Positions 1-12,600 of a stretch of 64,000 bases of DNA are shown piece by piece. The notes under the pieces are model-generated. The model saw nothing but the letters and a program-made list of their open reading frames with translations, had not been told where the DNA came from and made no database searches. The stretch is from positions 17,449-81,448 of the forward strand of contig JAHLWZ010000498.1 in NCBI GenBank assembly GCA_020536535.1, in the 5' to 3' direction. This DNA is from Pelomyxa schiedti. Taxonomy: Eukaryota; Evosea; Pelobiontida; Pelomyxidae. The translations under genes were made by a program, and so were the position numbers. Numbering within the stretch: the first letter of the stretch is position 1; each line of letters starts with the position of its first letter.

Positions 1-3000
1 GTCCAATGAGACAACGAGAACTGTGGCCAAGTTAGAATAAACACTGTGTACATCTCGAACATACCATTGTCAGGCTGAAATGGTAAAGGAAGAATAATAA
101 GTTGGTTAGTGAATTTTCAACGAATAAAATATGGAGATACTTTCAGGTCTCGATGGACCATGCTATTACCGTGCTAAAAAAAAAAGTGAGGGGCTAAGAA
201 AGAAAGTATTGGATTTACCAAATAGGCCATCCCTGTAATACAGTTAGAGGAAATACAGTCAAACGAAAATGAGACCTGTTGCAACATCATGTGCAATTTT
301 TACTTTTAGTCCCCAATCCATCCCTTTGCGTTTCTGGGGTTTTCCCCTTTTAGTTAAGGAGAGTGATGGAGTTTATTTCACCTTCAGTACAGATGTAAGA
401 CTTCCATAGGGCATGTACTCCTATTGGAAAGCTGGAAAACAAGAATGAAAAAGTTGTGACTTACAGTTACTAGACAAAGCTAGAAGATCGAGTTCAAAAA
501 CCAGTAAGGTGTTGAAGCAATAGGAAATTACGAATGGGGAATACCTTTTCAGCAACTGACACACTGCTTTAATATTAGATAACCTTTGCATAGGGAAAAA
601 ACATACGCGCCAATGAAGTTGACTATCTGTGAATGCCTCAATTGTGTCATAAGTGTTACCTCTCTGTAAATAAGTGAGACAAAGGTTAGAGATTGGTTTT
701 TTACCGTTTAAACTCGAGCAAGGAATTGTCCGTTGGGTGCTGATCTTTAAGATACTTTATGGCAACAGCTGCGTGGTGATACTTTCCTCTCCTGTATAGG
801 ATTGTTGGGTAAAGAAACTTTTGGGCATTGCTGTCTTACCACACTGTTGCAAAGCTACCCTCCCCAATTGGCTCTTCAAAGATGAGATCCATGTAATTGA
901 GCTAGTGAAGGTTTAAAACTATTGAAGTAGAAGAAATGAGGTCCTACATGAGTTGAAAGAGCACTGGATAAACACACATGGATCTTATTACAAAATTCAG
1001 CTTGTGCTTCCGTTAGAGTCTTGAACTTTTTTTTTGCTACGAAAATTAGAATCTGAATACTGTTCAATGGTTGAAACCTCCAGATGACAGAAGGCAGACA
1101 TTGACATCAACTGTCATGGAACAAATCACTTTAAGAGTAAGATTTATTTTAACTTCTTTTCCCTGGTATTTGTAAGGTGATGCATGATGGAGTTGAGGTA
1201 CCTTCTTGAGGAGAAGTGATGGGGTGTCAACAGAAATTGTGAATCGGTCATCTTGTGGTAAATGAAAGGCTATGAACATGGTAGGCCCATTGTTCTTCAC
1301 TGTAATGACGTCATGTAGTTCCTTCAGACAGAAAATTTGTCATCTCTTTTGAGAAGGGAAAATAAGAGATACCTTGTCAACAGCACCAGGTTCAGTCTCA
1401 CACCCAAAGGCGAGATTGTCTGGTTTGATCTGTATAAGGTGAATGACACGTAATGCTGAGAGAGCATACAATCAGTTGACTTGTACTGTTCTGTGGTGGA
1501 ATTACAAAGGGAGGCGGTGAGAAGACTGGCTTGTTGACTTTAACAGGTATCACGGATTGAGGGTTCGAGTCCGTTGAAGCGGCGGAAGAGGCTGAAGCAG
1601 CACTGGAGGAACTAGAAGTTGAACTGGAAGAGCTCGAGGATGCAGCTGAGGAACTGGATGAACCACTGGAGGAGTTAGAAGTCGACAAAGGAGTGCTCTC
1701 TTTTACGTCAGGCACAACAGCAGGCGAAGTCGGAGGTGGGGGTTCAGCAGATTTCTTTGTCTGAGGTGCAGGCTCTGGTGATGGCGGTTTGATACAAGAG
1801 GTAGATTTTTGACGAGAAATTGCATGCGTTGGCTGTATGGGTTCCGTAGGTTGCGTAGGTTGAACATCAACAGACTGTTGAATGGGAACAATTGGTTCTG
1901 CAATTGGTTCTGCTGTTTGGTCCGAGTTGGATTGTTGATTGGGGAGTGGAGGTAGGACTTTTACATAGGTGTGAGTGTGGGCAGGCTGGGTGTGTGGTTC
2001 TGATGGTTGTTTGTTCAATGACTGCTGAGATGACTGGTGGGACAGTAGTGGGGTCTGTGAGGGGGTGCTCTGTTGGGCGGGAGGCGGGGGAGCGTGGGGT
2101 GGGGTCTGTGGTGATGATTGCTGTGAGTATGTCGGCTGTGCGTATGCTTGTGGATACTGTTGAGCCTGTGTTTGCGTTTGGTATTGAGGTTGCAATTGGT
2201 ACTGTTGTGGTTGATACTGTTGAGGTTGTGGTTGTGGTTGTGGCTGATATTGTTGGTATTGTGGGTCTTCGGGTCCAGGGTACTGAGCAGGAACTTCCCC
2301 CGGCTGATATGAGGCTTGAATTTGAGGGTACTGTTGGTACTGTGCCTGTGTGTACTGAGGTGCATACTGCGGCTGTGCATATGCTTGTGGATATTGTTGT
2401 GACCAGTCATGATAAGGCTCTGCCTGAGGAGAAGCCGGTTGTGTATACTGAGGTGTGTATGCATATTGCTCTTGTTGTTGCCATCCTTGCTGCTGCCACT
2501 GTTGAGTATTTGGTTGTTGTTGCCACTGCTGTGCAGTTTGTGACTGAGGAGGCCGTTGCTGTTGTTGCGGCCAAGTTTGTTGGGGCCAAGACTGCCCCAT
2601 GTATGTTGCAGGACGAGGACCTGTCTCAAAAAAGTATACCTGGGGTTGTAAGGGCACCCCAGCTTTACTGCGTATGAAGGCTTTGCTTGTGCTATTCAGC
2701 TGCAAACCATATCTTCACCATTATAATAAGTGAGAACAAATAAAGGAGGGTGATAGTCCCACACTTTGTGGAGTAATTAAGCTTCTCAGTGTTGACACCC
2801 AGCCACAGCTCAGTCTCAGAGACCCACATGATCCTCTCCTGCTGCACCGGCAACGGCGACGCCCCCGTGGGGCTGAAAACAGACTGCCTGGCCTCGAGGG
2901 TCATGTCCATCGGGCGGTCAAACTGAACCGACACGGCGCTCACCCCGCCGGGCGCGACGTCGCGCGCGCCCATCGGCGGGTTGAAGGACATGATCCTCGG

Positions 3001-3219
3001 CGTGTGCGGATTTATGGGAGAGGTGGAGGCCGCCGCCGGGTGATGCACAATCGACGCCGACGACGGCATCGGGGGCCCAAGGGCCGCGCACTGCGGCGGC
3101 GCCGCGAGCTTGGCGACCACGACGCCCCCGGACGACGTGGTCAGCACGGCCGGCGTGGCCGTGGGCATCCCGCCGTTCTGCGGTGGCACCACTACGACGA
3201 TTCGACCCGACGTACGCAT
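1..3219 (-). CDS. TKL-like protein kinase with N-terminal Big_5-like Ig domain, Gln-rich linker and MSP-like domain (3' end outside window)
   Basis: Multi-exon gene read leftward from the ATG at 3219; its C-terminal end lies beyond position 1. Order seen: a GC-rich start; an Ig-like stretch (about 3000-2600) with VQFDRPMD, a WVSETELWL strand and a closing YFFETGP, which fits the Big_5 family; a long Gln/Pro/Ser-rich linker (about 2600-1560); an MSP/Ig-like stretch (about 1420-1140) with LAFGCETEPGAVDK and ITVKNNGP; then a kinase N-lobe with IGEGSFATVW (about 880-835), VAIKYLK (about 755) and FKREVTLMTQLRH, followed by HRDLKP about 160-130 with DN in the next exon. Introns of about 40-100 nt join these pieces in phase. 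The glycine loop, VAIK lysine and HRDLK are intact, so it is probably active. The MSP-plus-TKL layout is familiar in amoebozoan kinases; the Big_5-like start is less usual. The substrate is unknown. One gene rather than two is inferred from strand, spacing and frames. Confidence 0.72.
1960..2600 (-). repeat. Gln/Pro/Tyr-rich low-complexity coding tract
   Basis: On the minus strand this part of the kinase gene encodes runs of Gln with Pro, Tyr and Ala (repeated QQYQPQ- and PQAYAQPQY-like units), followed downstream by Ser runs (about 1660-1580). The DNA consists of imperfect CAA/CAG-type triplet repeats. The open reading frames on the opposite strand here are shadows of this repeat. The composition resembles prion-like or condensate-forming linkers; that role is inference. 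Confidence 0.8.
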
Positions 3220-3476
3220 CGTTGTCGTTTTACGCGTAACGTAACGCTTCGCCGCTGTTTGTTTGTGTCGTTGTTGATCGTTAGGGTTTTTTTTTTTTTA
3301 TTTTGTTTTTGTTTGTTTGTTTTGCTTGTCTTGCTTCGTTCCTTTGTGTATTTTGGGGCTTTGTGAGTGGAAATCTTTTTTTGTTCTCCTTGTAACAACT
3401 AGGATCTACTTTGGCGTTTCTTTTTGGGGGCGGGGAAATTCCCCGGCTGAGCTGGCACCCGAATCAATCACCCAAT

Positions 3477-5153
3477 TCAACCGCCGCGTATGTCTCGCTC
3501 GTTGACTATTCTCAGTGGGTGCGCGTATGGGCTGTTCCAGTCCCGCGAGAATACCTTGTGGTGTAAATGGGCAGAAATGTGGTCGCTCACAATGACCATC
3601 GTCACTCCCGCTGTTGTCTTTGGGTTTTTGTTTTTGTTAGTGGTGGTTTCGCGAGAAAAAGGGTGTGACTTGCCTTGAAGTAGTCTGCCGTCCAGTTATT
3701 GTTGCTTATGTACGCCTCCTTTTCTGTTACCATAAATTTTGCGTGATTCACCCTAGTGAAGGGCACTGGATCGGAGCCAATCATATCTTGAGATATTGGA
3801 AGGCGTAAGAGGAGACTGTCGTATGTACCTGGGACAACAAACCACCTTACAGAGGTGTTGTTGAGAGAATTGAGAGAGTTCACGTACTGATGCATCCCCT
3901 TACTGGTGTGATTCCACATGCTTACAAGCAATCGTACTTGCACCCCTCTAAAGGCAGCTGATCTCAAGGCATCGTCGATTTCGGGCCAGTAGTAGTTGGT
4001 TGATGCATACAGCGATGCAGGGCGATAGTCCATCACTTCGATATCTGCATTTAGACTCAGTGTTCACTGCGTGTACAACTAGTTACCAATATATTTTGTG
4101 GCCCTATTAATGATATCAACTGTCGTTCCATCAGCTGAGTCTCTCCCTGGAGTAACAAACTGTGGTGGGGAGACACTGAAGTATACGGCGGACTTCATGT
4201 TGCCATTGAATGTTATATAAGCTGGATTCTTGGAATTATATTTTGTTTCAAACATCGAGAACCATCTAGTGAAGTTAGGTTTGTTATCTTCACGTCATTA
4301 CTTTTTAGGAAGAGTTTGCGTTTCAGATGCTTTCCACCACATTTCAAACAGTTTCATCAAGTCTTTGGCCAGTTCAGGGCAATTCTCTACCACCGCTCCC
4401 AGCTCTTTCACTGGAAATACGATCAAAGACAACATTGGATACTTCCTTCATACCTTGGGTCAATGAGCGCCAATCCATATTAGCACTTCCCAAGTAGAAA
4501 TGTGCTCTATCCACAACTATAAGCTTGGTGTGGAAGATTCCACTTGATATCTAAGTACTTAGGCAACGCGAGGACGAACACATGGCCTCTTACATCAGGA
4601 GACAATCCCCTAAAGTCCAGAGATCTTACATCCGCTACTCCCTCTTTCATCAGTTCCAGAGGATCTGATCCTGGGAAAGGGCCACCTGGTTTATTCTACA
4701 CCCCTTTGTTCAATCCGTACATTCAGAATTGGTAACTACCTGTATGATCCTTACTTTTACTCCTCTTTGCAATGCGGCCTGTCTGATCTCCTGGTAAATG
4801 CTTTGTCCCTTCCAACCAGCGTGCAGAGAATCCACCAGGGTTCCATCACTCAGAGTCCAGTAAAATTCCGCAAAATCAAGTGTATGGGAAGCCCCTTTCA
4901 TGAGATTCATCCACGCTTCATATGTACTATTGGCAGTTGGGAGTAGGAGTTGCTCTGGTATACTTTCCACAATCGTGATTTTCCTGCGTTATATTCATAC
5001 TTTAGAACCGAATATGCACTGCTTCTTCAGTGATGGCAGGAGAACATACGGCCCACTTCCAGCTACGGCCAATGAGACACAACAGCACTGAAGAGCAACA
5101 ACAATCAGCAGAAGACTTACAACGGCAGAAGTAGCTGAAGACGATCGAGTCAT
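3477..5153 (-). CDS. Phospholipase D-like protein, PLD3/PLD4 type, secretory
   Basis: The ATG at 5153 begins a signal-peptide-like N-terminus with a hydrophobic run ([12 protein letters not shown]). Next comes [11 protein letters not shown] and an [12 protein letters not shown] block that matches the start of PLD3/PLD4. HKD motif 1 reads FHTKLIVVD with [13 protein letters not shown] (about 4545-4455), and HKD motif 2 reads [11 protein letters not shown] with NNNWTADYF (about 3755-3675). The end, [14 protein letters not shown], is also the family ending, with the stop at 3477. Both H and K residues are present, so it should be catalytic. PLD3/4 of animals are endolysosomal 5' exonucleases on single-stranded nucleic acid with weak classical PLD activity. 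Residues between the motifs ([17 protein letters not shown]) also fit the family. The first intron boundary near 5010-4980 is uncertain. Confidence 0.88.
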
Positions 5154-5485
5154 GTCCTACAAACACACGCTCTTCTCACCGCTTACAGCAGATCTCGCAC
5201 TGCTGTGTAGATCTCCTTTTACGCTTTGTTTTGTAACCTCTACTTGTTGCTGCTCCCTCTGTCCTTGCACTTGCCGAAATTACGAAATAAAATGACGCAA
5301 TAAGATACAATCCCTTGTGACACCGACTCGGTGCCTTCACCCTCGAAAAAGATCTCAGAATGGCATTCCTGGGTGCCTGAGACGACAATTTAATTGAGGT
5401 CTCCCTGTTGGGTTGTCATTCTTTGCATTCTTTTCCGTAAAAACGACCAGAAAAACAGAAACAGAAAAAAAAAAAAACCCTTCGG
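5154..5485. other. Divergent intergenic region between PLD-like and MBL-fold genes
   Basis: About 330 bp separate the leftward PLD-like start and the rightward MBL-fold start, so this is probably a shared promoter region. A run of A (about 5465-5477) lies just before the ATG at 5486. A 70-codon open frame on the minus strand (5388-5176) resembles nothing known and is not called a gene. Confidence 0.5.
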
Positions 5486-6442
5486 ATGACGAGCATTCAG
5501 TGGTTGGGGCACGCAACATTTGTGGTCACGTGCGGTACAACTAAGATCTACATTGACCCGTGGATCTCCACTAATCCGGCCTGCCCTGAGCAGCTAAGGT
5601 CATTGTCTTTGCATCACCCCGACTTTATCCTCGTTTGTGTGTATTCAGCTTTGCTTATTTCTTGTTATTTTGACTTCTTTTTCGATTTGTTTAAGCTCAT
5701 GGACACGGCGATCATCTCGGCGACACTGTTGAATTCCTGAAGCAGAACAGAGCCGCGAAGGCCTACGTCATTCACGAGTTGTCCTCCCTTCTTCAGGTCT
5801 TCTACCACGCCTCCTTTAAGAAAATAAAAGTAACTGTAATAGCTTGCTGGAGCCCCAGAGGACCAGCTTGTTGGTATGAACAAAGGTGGCACAGTCAACC
5901 TTGGCCCGATGCGAGCCACAATGGTCCATGCTCTTCATTCATCCAGCACTGAAAACGAGGGGCAGGGTATTGGTTCAAGCCCAATACACTATGCAGGTGA
6001 AGCAGCTGGATGGGTTGTGCACACTCCTCAAGGTACGCTTCTATATGGTGCAGTTAGTTATAAACTAAGAGTACTTTCAGGTGTCCTGTATCACTCTGGT
6101 GACACTGATGTGTTTTCTGACATGGAAATTATCAACAACATCTGGGGACCTAAGGTTTCAATTCTTTGCATTGGAGACCACTACACAATGGTTCTTCCTC
6201 TTCTCGAAGAGAATCACAGATAAAAGCTAACCATAATTATTCCATTCCAAAAGGGACCAGTCGGAGCAGCCTACGCCCTCACCAAGTACTTGACAAACAC
6301 CAAAATTGTGATACCCATGCACTTTGGGACATTCCCCGTTCTTACCGGGAACCCAGACCAACTAAGGTCACTCCTTCCCAAGACCCCTGCCTCCCCTGAA
6401 GTAAAGGCCATGACTCCTGGTGAGACCTGGTCTATGTCCTAA
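5486..6442 (+). CDS. Metallo-beta-lactamase-fold hydrolase (UPF0173-like)
   Basis: The protein starts MTSIQWLGHATFVV, the usual opening strand of metal-dependent MBL hydrolases, followed by KIYIDPW. An intron at 5637-5695 interrupts the metal-binding motif; splicing restores SHGHGDHLGDT. Later metal ligands are visible in HSGDTDVFSDM and in the C-terminal MHFGTFPVLTGNP. The IGDHYTMGPVGAA segment is reached by an intron near 6190-6254. The stop is at 6442. The overall order fits the bacterial-type UPF0173/YtkL family of about 230-260 residues. The substrate is unknown. All expected His/Asp ligands are present, so it is probably an active zinc hydrolase. It is transcribed away from the PLD-like gene. 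Confidence 0.85.
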
Positions 6443-6659
6443 ATTCTAATTTTCATTCAAAAGCCCTTGTTCGTGTTTCCTTTTTTCCTTTGTGTTTCTT
6501 CTCGGTCTCGTGACTGTGTGCCTCGCCCGCGTCCAGTTTTTTGAGAGGCATTACTTCCCTGGAACGAGATTCAGAAGAACAAGAAAGAAAAAAAATAAAA
6601 AAAAAACAAGCAGAGGAAAGCGAAAACACCAAACAACCAACAAACAAAAATAAAAAAAA

Positions 6660-9600
6660 ATGGCAAGCGGAAGTAGCGACAGCAGCATGGAACCGGAGTT
6701 GCTGTTGGCGATAGCGTTGTCAAAGGCGATTAACAACACGGCACCTGCACTTACGTCCCCATCCACAACCACAGCGGCTTCGTCGTCGTGCGGCGCCCCG
6801 GATGCCGCATCGCCGCCGCAATCCGAATTGACCTCCTCAACTACCACGACAACGTCTTCATCTTCCTCTTCGTCGGCCAGCGCGACGCCTACAACTACGG
6901 CGGCGACTACAACCACCAGCACTAGTTCGTCGTCTTCAAATGGGACTTCACAGAGTGCAACTGGCAAGACGGATGAGACGGAATGTGACATTTTCCAGGT
7001 TGTTGGTGACTTTTGGGTGTCGCGTGCCGAGAATGCATGCTAACGTCACTATTTTAGAAGTACTTGGAGTCGTTGGACAGTGCTCTTCGGAAAGATTCGT
7101 TTCCAAATACAGAGGAGGCTCCTTCTTTACTCGTGACATTGTGTGTTCTGCTGGATCATGAATCTCACCGAATGGAGGATTCACACACGATTGGTGAGTC
7201 CATTCTCCAGAATACCTCTTCAGGTGAATTGCCTCTCACCTTGAATGATCTTAGACCCAACCAATGTGGCCACTGTTTCACAACTGTTGTCTTTGGTGAG
7301 CACTTGCATACTAAGGGCTAGGCCATCTTTGGTTACACAGGTAGAACCTGTAGGACAATCTATTTTGCGGTTTGTGTCCTCAGCCTTTGGGATTCCCTCT
7401 GCAAGTATAACTTCACCTGTGTGTTTCTGGGCAAACTGGCCTTTTCCATAACATCTTTACAGTGTGATCCCAGATTGTACCTTTTTCCTGTTGTTGAAAT
7501 TTTGTGCTCTACCCCAACGGCCCCCCCACGTATTGACGAACTCCGCAAGTCCACTTCTGTTGTGTGCGGGGCACTTCCACCCCCTTTCTCTGCCTCTGCG
7601 GTGCAGTTGTGCAGCGACCATTTAAAAAAGAAGACTGTTGGTCCAATTTCAACAAGTGTGACAATGAGTATTCTCCTTAAAAGCCTTATTTGTCAACAGG
7701 AATAGATTTTCAAGATACGATTTATCAATTCGTGCATGCATCATCACCACCAATCACCAGCCTATCAGCTGAGACACCCAAAGCCGATTACCTCACACAG
7801 TGGAGGAAAAATAATTCTAAATACTTCTCAAATATAGGAGGAATAAAGAATATGCTTGAAGTGTGTCATCATAGCTGGTGCAAATTTAGAAAAATACCTA
7901 TCACCCCCACAGCAGTTGCAACTTCTACACCCACCCCTAATCTGCCAAAACCCACAACACCTGAAGAAGCAACGGAACCTCTGAGCAAACGCCCAAGGGC
8001 CCAGTTATTGGGGCTGTCAACATCAATTCCAGTCCTCAGCCTTGGTGAGTTTACTCATAACCTACTGGGTCTCTTGCGAACAGCTCTTGAAACTCTAGGT
8101 AATACTCAGTTCCTCGATACTGGCCTTCTTAGAATGTATTTTAGATGTCTTTTCCTTGAATTATTTAACAGAAATCATTCCACACATTCTATGGGCTCAT
8201 GAAAGGGAGCTACTGTTTTCTGAGAAAATTAATTTTGGTGCTCCATTTACTGATGTATGTCCAACCATTCAAACTCTTTACTCCTTGTTTAACGATGCAA
8301 TTAAGGTCATAACTGGTTTAAAGCAAATAGTGGAAAGCCACTTCCCTTCACATCTTGTTGCAGATTGGAAGGTGCCAATTAATTTAAAGTTGTATCTGTA
8401 GTTTAACAACTTGTCAATTTAATAGGAGCGGATTTCCATTACCATCCTCAATAATATTTCCAAAATTTCTCCTGGTTTGGATGCACTCCTTATTGGAGCA
8501 AGTGCAGGTACAATATGCATTGGTCCATCAGGCGCACTAGCCCAGAGTGCATTTACATCCACTTCCCTTTTGGATGCCAGTTCAGCTCCTTGCAGTTGCG
8601 CACGAAGTGACTTTGAGAACACATGTGTTGCACTTCTGAAGCAAATGCCACAACTTGTGCTGTCCCTTTCTATGCTTGGTGATGTCTCGAAGCAGTCCAG
8701 AGGGAATTTCATTGGTGGAGTAGTTCTTGATGTTGTATTCCAAGCGATCATCACTATGATGTTATTGGTGAGACTTTTATGCTTCATTTCTTTCACTCAC
8801 AAATGACCCAGGCAGGCAGGCAGTTCAGAGACAAACCACTCGTTCCACTCCCACAACTTATTGGCTTCATGGATGTCCCATTAAAAAAGATCACAACCCC
8901 CACCCAACCCACTGCAACCACTGCCCCCTCAGTCCCACCATCCCAGTCTAGTTCCGCCAATACAGAACCAACAGAAGGAGGTGCACAGTATTTTTTTTCC
9001 CCCATTACTCTCCTTACCTGTTTATAGCCTTTGATGGCGATTTTGGTAATCTATTTGATGAGGATCTTACACCAGTGCTCTCTAATACCGTCACAAAAGC
9101 AGACAAAGTTGTTTCTTTTTTAACCTACTTTCAACTTATGCCAGTAGGGGGTTGCTCAGGAAAAATTCAAGCAAGATGAGGTGAAACCTTTCAGTATTGT
9201 TCTGGGTTTACTCATCGACTTCTGCAAAGACAGACTTTTTAGCACTCAGTCTTCTTGTGCTTTCCAAGACCAAATTAGGTGAATCCAACATTTACTTTTC
9301 CCTCATTTCTCTGAATGCCATACTTAGGAATTCTATTCGAGCCAATCACTTTGAAACTCTGCTTCGTATTTATGATAGCCAATCACCCTTGTTTCCATCT
9401 GTCCTACATTCTTGTGGAAGTAACTTTCCTTTTGTTTACAATACCGTCAGCGTAACTTGGTTGCTAGAACACTCCATGGGGCCAATAGTCTCTGACATCA
9501 AGATTCAATCTCGATTTAGAGATTTGGCTAAAACTATTTCTACCTTTTCTATACCTGTGGAGCTGGTCCAAGTTACCTTTTTCTTTTTTTGTTTTGTAGA

Positions 9601-12600
9601 ACTTACCAAGTTGACTACAAATACCCAGAACTCTCTGTTTGATGCCGTGCTCAAATCTTACCAAACTTTTGTACCCCTTGAAACACTGATTTTGATCGTT
9701 CATATTTGGATTGCAAAACCTGCTTCCTGTATTTAAAACTCACTTCTTACTTCATCTTAACAGTAACAGACACAACTTTTTCTGGGAAAATGTGGAAGAC
9801 AACTCTGAAATCGTTACATGGTCTGGTATTCAGCAGTCCAGTTCAGGTACTAAGGCTCTCCATGTGACCCCACCCAAGCGGACAACGATTTACAGATGCA
9901 TGAAGTCTTAAGCTACGAAACTCTACTGTTTTTGTTTGTGCTTTACCACTCGCTCTCTGAGCAAGACCAATTCGAATTATTCAAGCAGTGTGCCCATGAC
10001 CTTCTTGATTGTGCAGGATTTCAAACAACCTCACCTTCTTCCAACCTTGCCCGTTGCCGACTTGCAATGCTGTTTACCTGTATGATATTGTTGTCCTTTG
10101 AACTCCACTCAGTTTGTCATCAGATTTACTGAGGCAAAGGCATATGCCCACATTCTTACTTCCCGCATTTGCAAAGAACGTGATGTCCAGGTGCTCTGTT
10201 CCTCTGTCTCCAATACAGGTACTACACACGTTCTACAGCCCAATCCCCAACCTCACAAACCTCAGGAAGCCTTCCCTCGCACTTGTGTGCAGTCTTCAAT
10301 GGTACCCATGTTCAGTGATATGTGGTTGCAGCTGTCACAGGAAGAAATGGAGTACTTCACTTCTTCTCTTTCTTGGTATCATCCTCACTCCAACTGCAGG
10401 ATTGTGCCTTTTGGACATGTTACATTCTATGATGTTCCACTGGAGTCACCCAGTTTTCAAGAGATGGAACAGCACACAAAACGTGCATTGGCAGTCTCAA
10501 GTGCTTTGGAAATTCCCTACAATTCGTTTTTCTCCAAGATGTGCTTGTTATTGAATGTGCATTGTAGCCCCGGGCAATCTCGAGGTTGAATTACATTCTT
10601 AGAGTCAATGTTTCTTTGTTTCTTATATGTTTAGAGGTGCTCATCCCTGATTATTGTTTCCACTCATATTGGCGTCTTATGTGGAGCTTACCACCACCAA
10701 AACAATTTATACAATCCTGTCTGTCCGTCAATTCAACCGATTTGGTTTGACTCCTTGGTATTGAAAATGAACTAACGTTGTCTTAGTCACTTAGTAATGT
10801 AAACTTACTAATGTACACTTGGTCCGCCAGATTACTGTTCTCAACAGGTTCTGTCTACTCTTTTAAAGCACTCTTTTACTGACCTATTCCAGGAAAACTC
10901 AAGGAATTTGTTAATTCTCTTGCTGGGGGAATACCATTTACTGAAATTCTCACGGTTTTTTTAATGAGATTCAAACTCCCTCCTAAACTGCCACAGGCAT
11001 TCATAAGTATTTTGGTAAAACTAGCCTCACAAGCTTCCATGGCCAACACCTCTGTACGTGAATCCTCCAATGCTGCAGTTGCGGCTACAGTGCTATTCAA
11101 TGCTATCTCAACTCCACAAAGACTGCAGGCCGACTCAACAGCTGCACCCAAGCCGATTCCTCCACCAGCAGGTCCTCTGTCGTCAAGTTCTACAGTCACT
11201 CCTAAGAAAGCGGAGGTTGCGTATATCATCTTTTTTTTCCTTATAAAAATGGCTAATATTTGCTTTAGTCAATGACTTTTGCTGAAGCCTTGGAAAAGGA
11301 ATTAGGGTTGAGTGAGAAAAAAATTTCCAAGGTCTCCTTCCTATCTAACAATACAATCACTAATCTCTTCCAGAAAGAAGTCGAAAAGCTAAAGTCACCA
11401 TCACCACCTCTTACGACTAAAGAGAGAACAAAGGACAAAGAAGACTGTCATAGTACCATGGCGGACAACACCCTAGAGAATGTGCCAACTGAAGTGAGGG
11501 AAGCTGCAGCGACTGTTGTTAAAACCCACGGTGCGCAGCTCTGTGGTGCCCTAAGTAAGCTCATTGAGCACTGCATGAACATCTTCAGGCTTTCTTCCTG
11601 TTGAATTTAGTCCACAGAAATAACTGACACTCCTTTAGAACACACCAATTACTGGCCTTGATTAAAGCAGAGGATATTTCCGCAGAAAAAGCAAGAATTA
11701 TAGAACTTCTCCTCGCCTGTGGTTTTGAGTCGACGGCGATCTCTTCATCACTCAAGGTATTTAGTTCCTTATTATTACTTCATGTTGATGTGGTTGTTAA
11801 AAAAAACCACAATACAGGCCCTTGGTTTATCTTCGTCTGCTATTGACTCGATCAAAATGTGGGGTGAGTGGAAGCAAGCACCATCTTCTTCAACTTTACC
11901 TGAAGATACGGTATGAGACGTTCCAGCAGGGTAGAGTTGTCCTAATTTCTACCACAGTTCCTCCGGATTGTGTTGAACCATCCATCTCCATCTATACCAA
12001 CTTCATTACTTGTATTGTATGCAAGAACAGGGATTTTTCCTAAGTTGCTAACCTCAATTTTCCAGTGAATCTTGCTTTCAACATTTGTTGGCCCTTTATG
12101 TTCACCTCTGCAAGGCGCTACAGGGCTATGGTTGTACTCCCATAACAGCACTGGCACTAACTTAATAATGAGATTTGGAGGCCTTCACAGCTGTCCTTCC
12201 CAGTATCTTAAAATTATCGAATGAGTATCAATTTTCGTATTTGCATTCTGTCTGCAATGATATCGTCAATAACCTCCGAGAGAAGCCATACCAAACCCTT
12301 TACCGCTTTGATTGCACTCAACGGTTCTTGTATGAACTTGCAGATCCCAGTGCCACCAAGAACATTGTTGCTTGCCAGAGAAGTGTTCTTAGCGCATTTG
12401 ATGTCCTTATTTACTCGGTATCAACTGGTGTGACTACTGGTACGGGCACCATATTTCCACTACTTATCCTTAACTGCACAAAAAAGAAAAATCAATCAAT
12501 TGGACCTCCATAATGAAAATAGCGTTGACCACCAATGATGATGATATATTAACACACCTGGGTGATTTAATGCGCACAATCTCACAGAAAGGCACAGAGA

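Noticed and set aside
1892-2677. 261-codon open frame on plus, Val/Leu-rich
   Set aside because: Shadow of the Gln-rich linker of the minus-strand kinase gene; CAA/CAG repeats give open Val/Leu/Cys frames in antisense.
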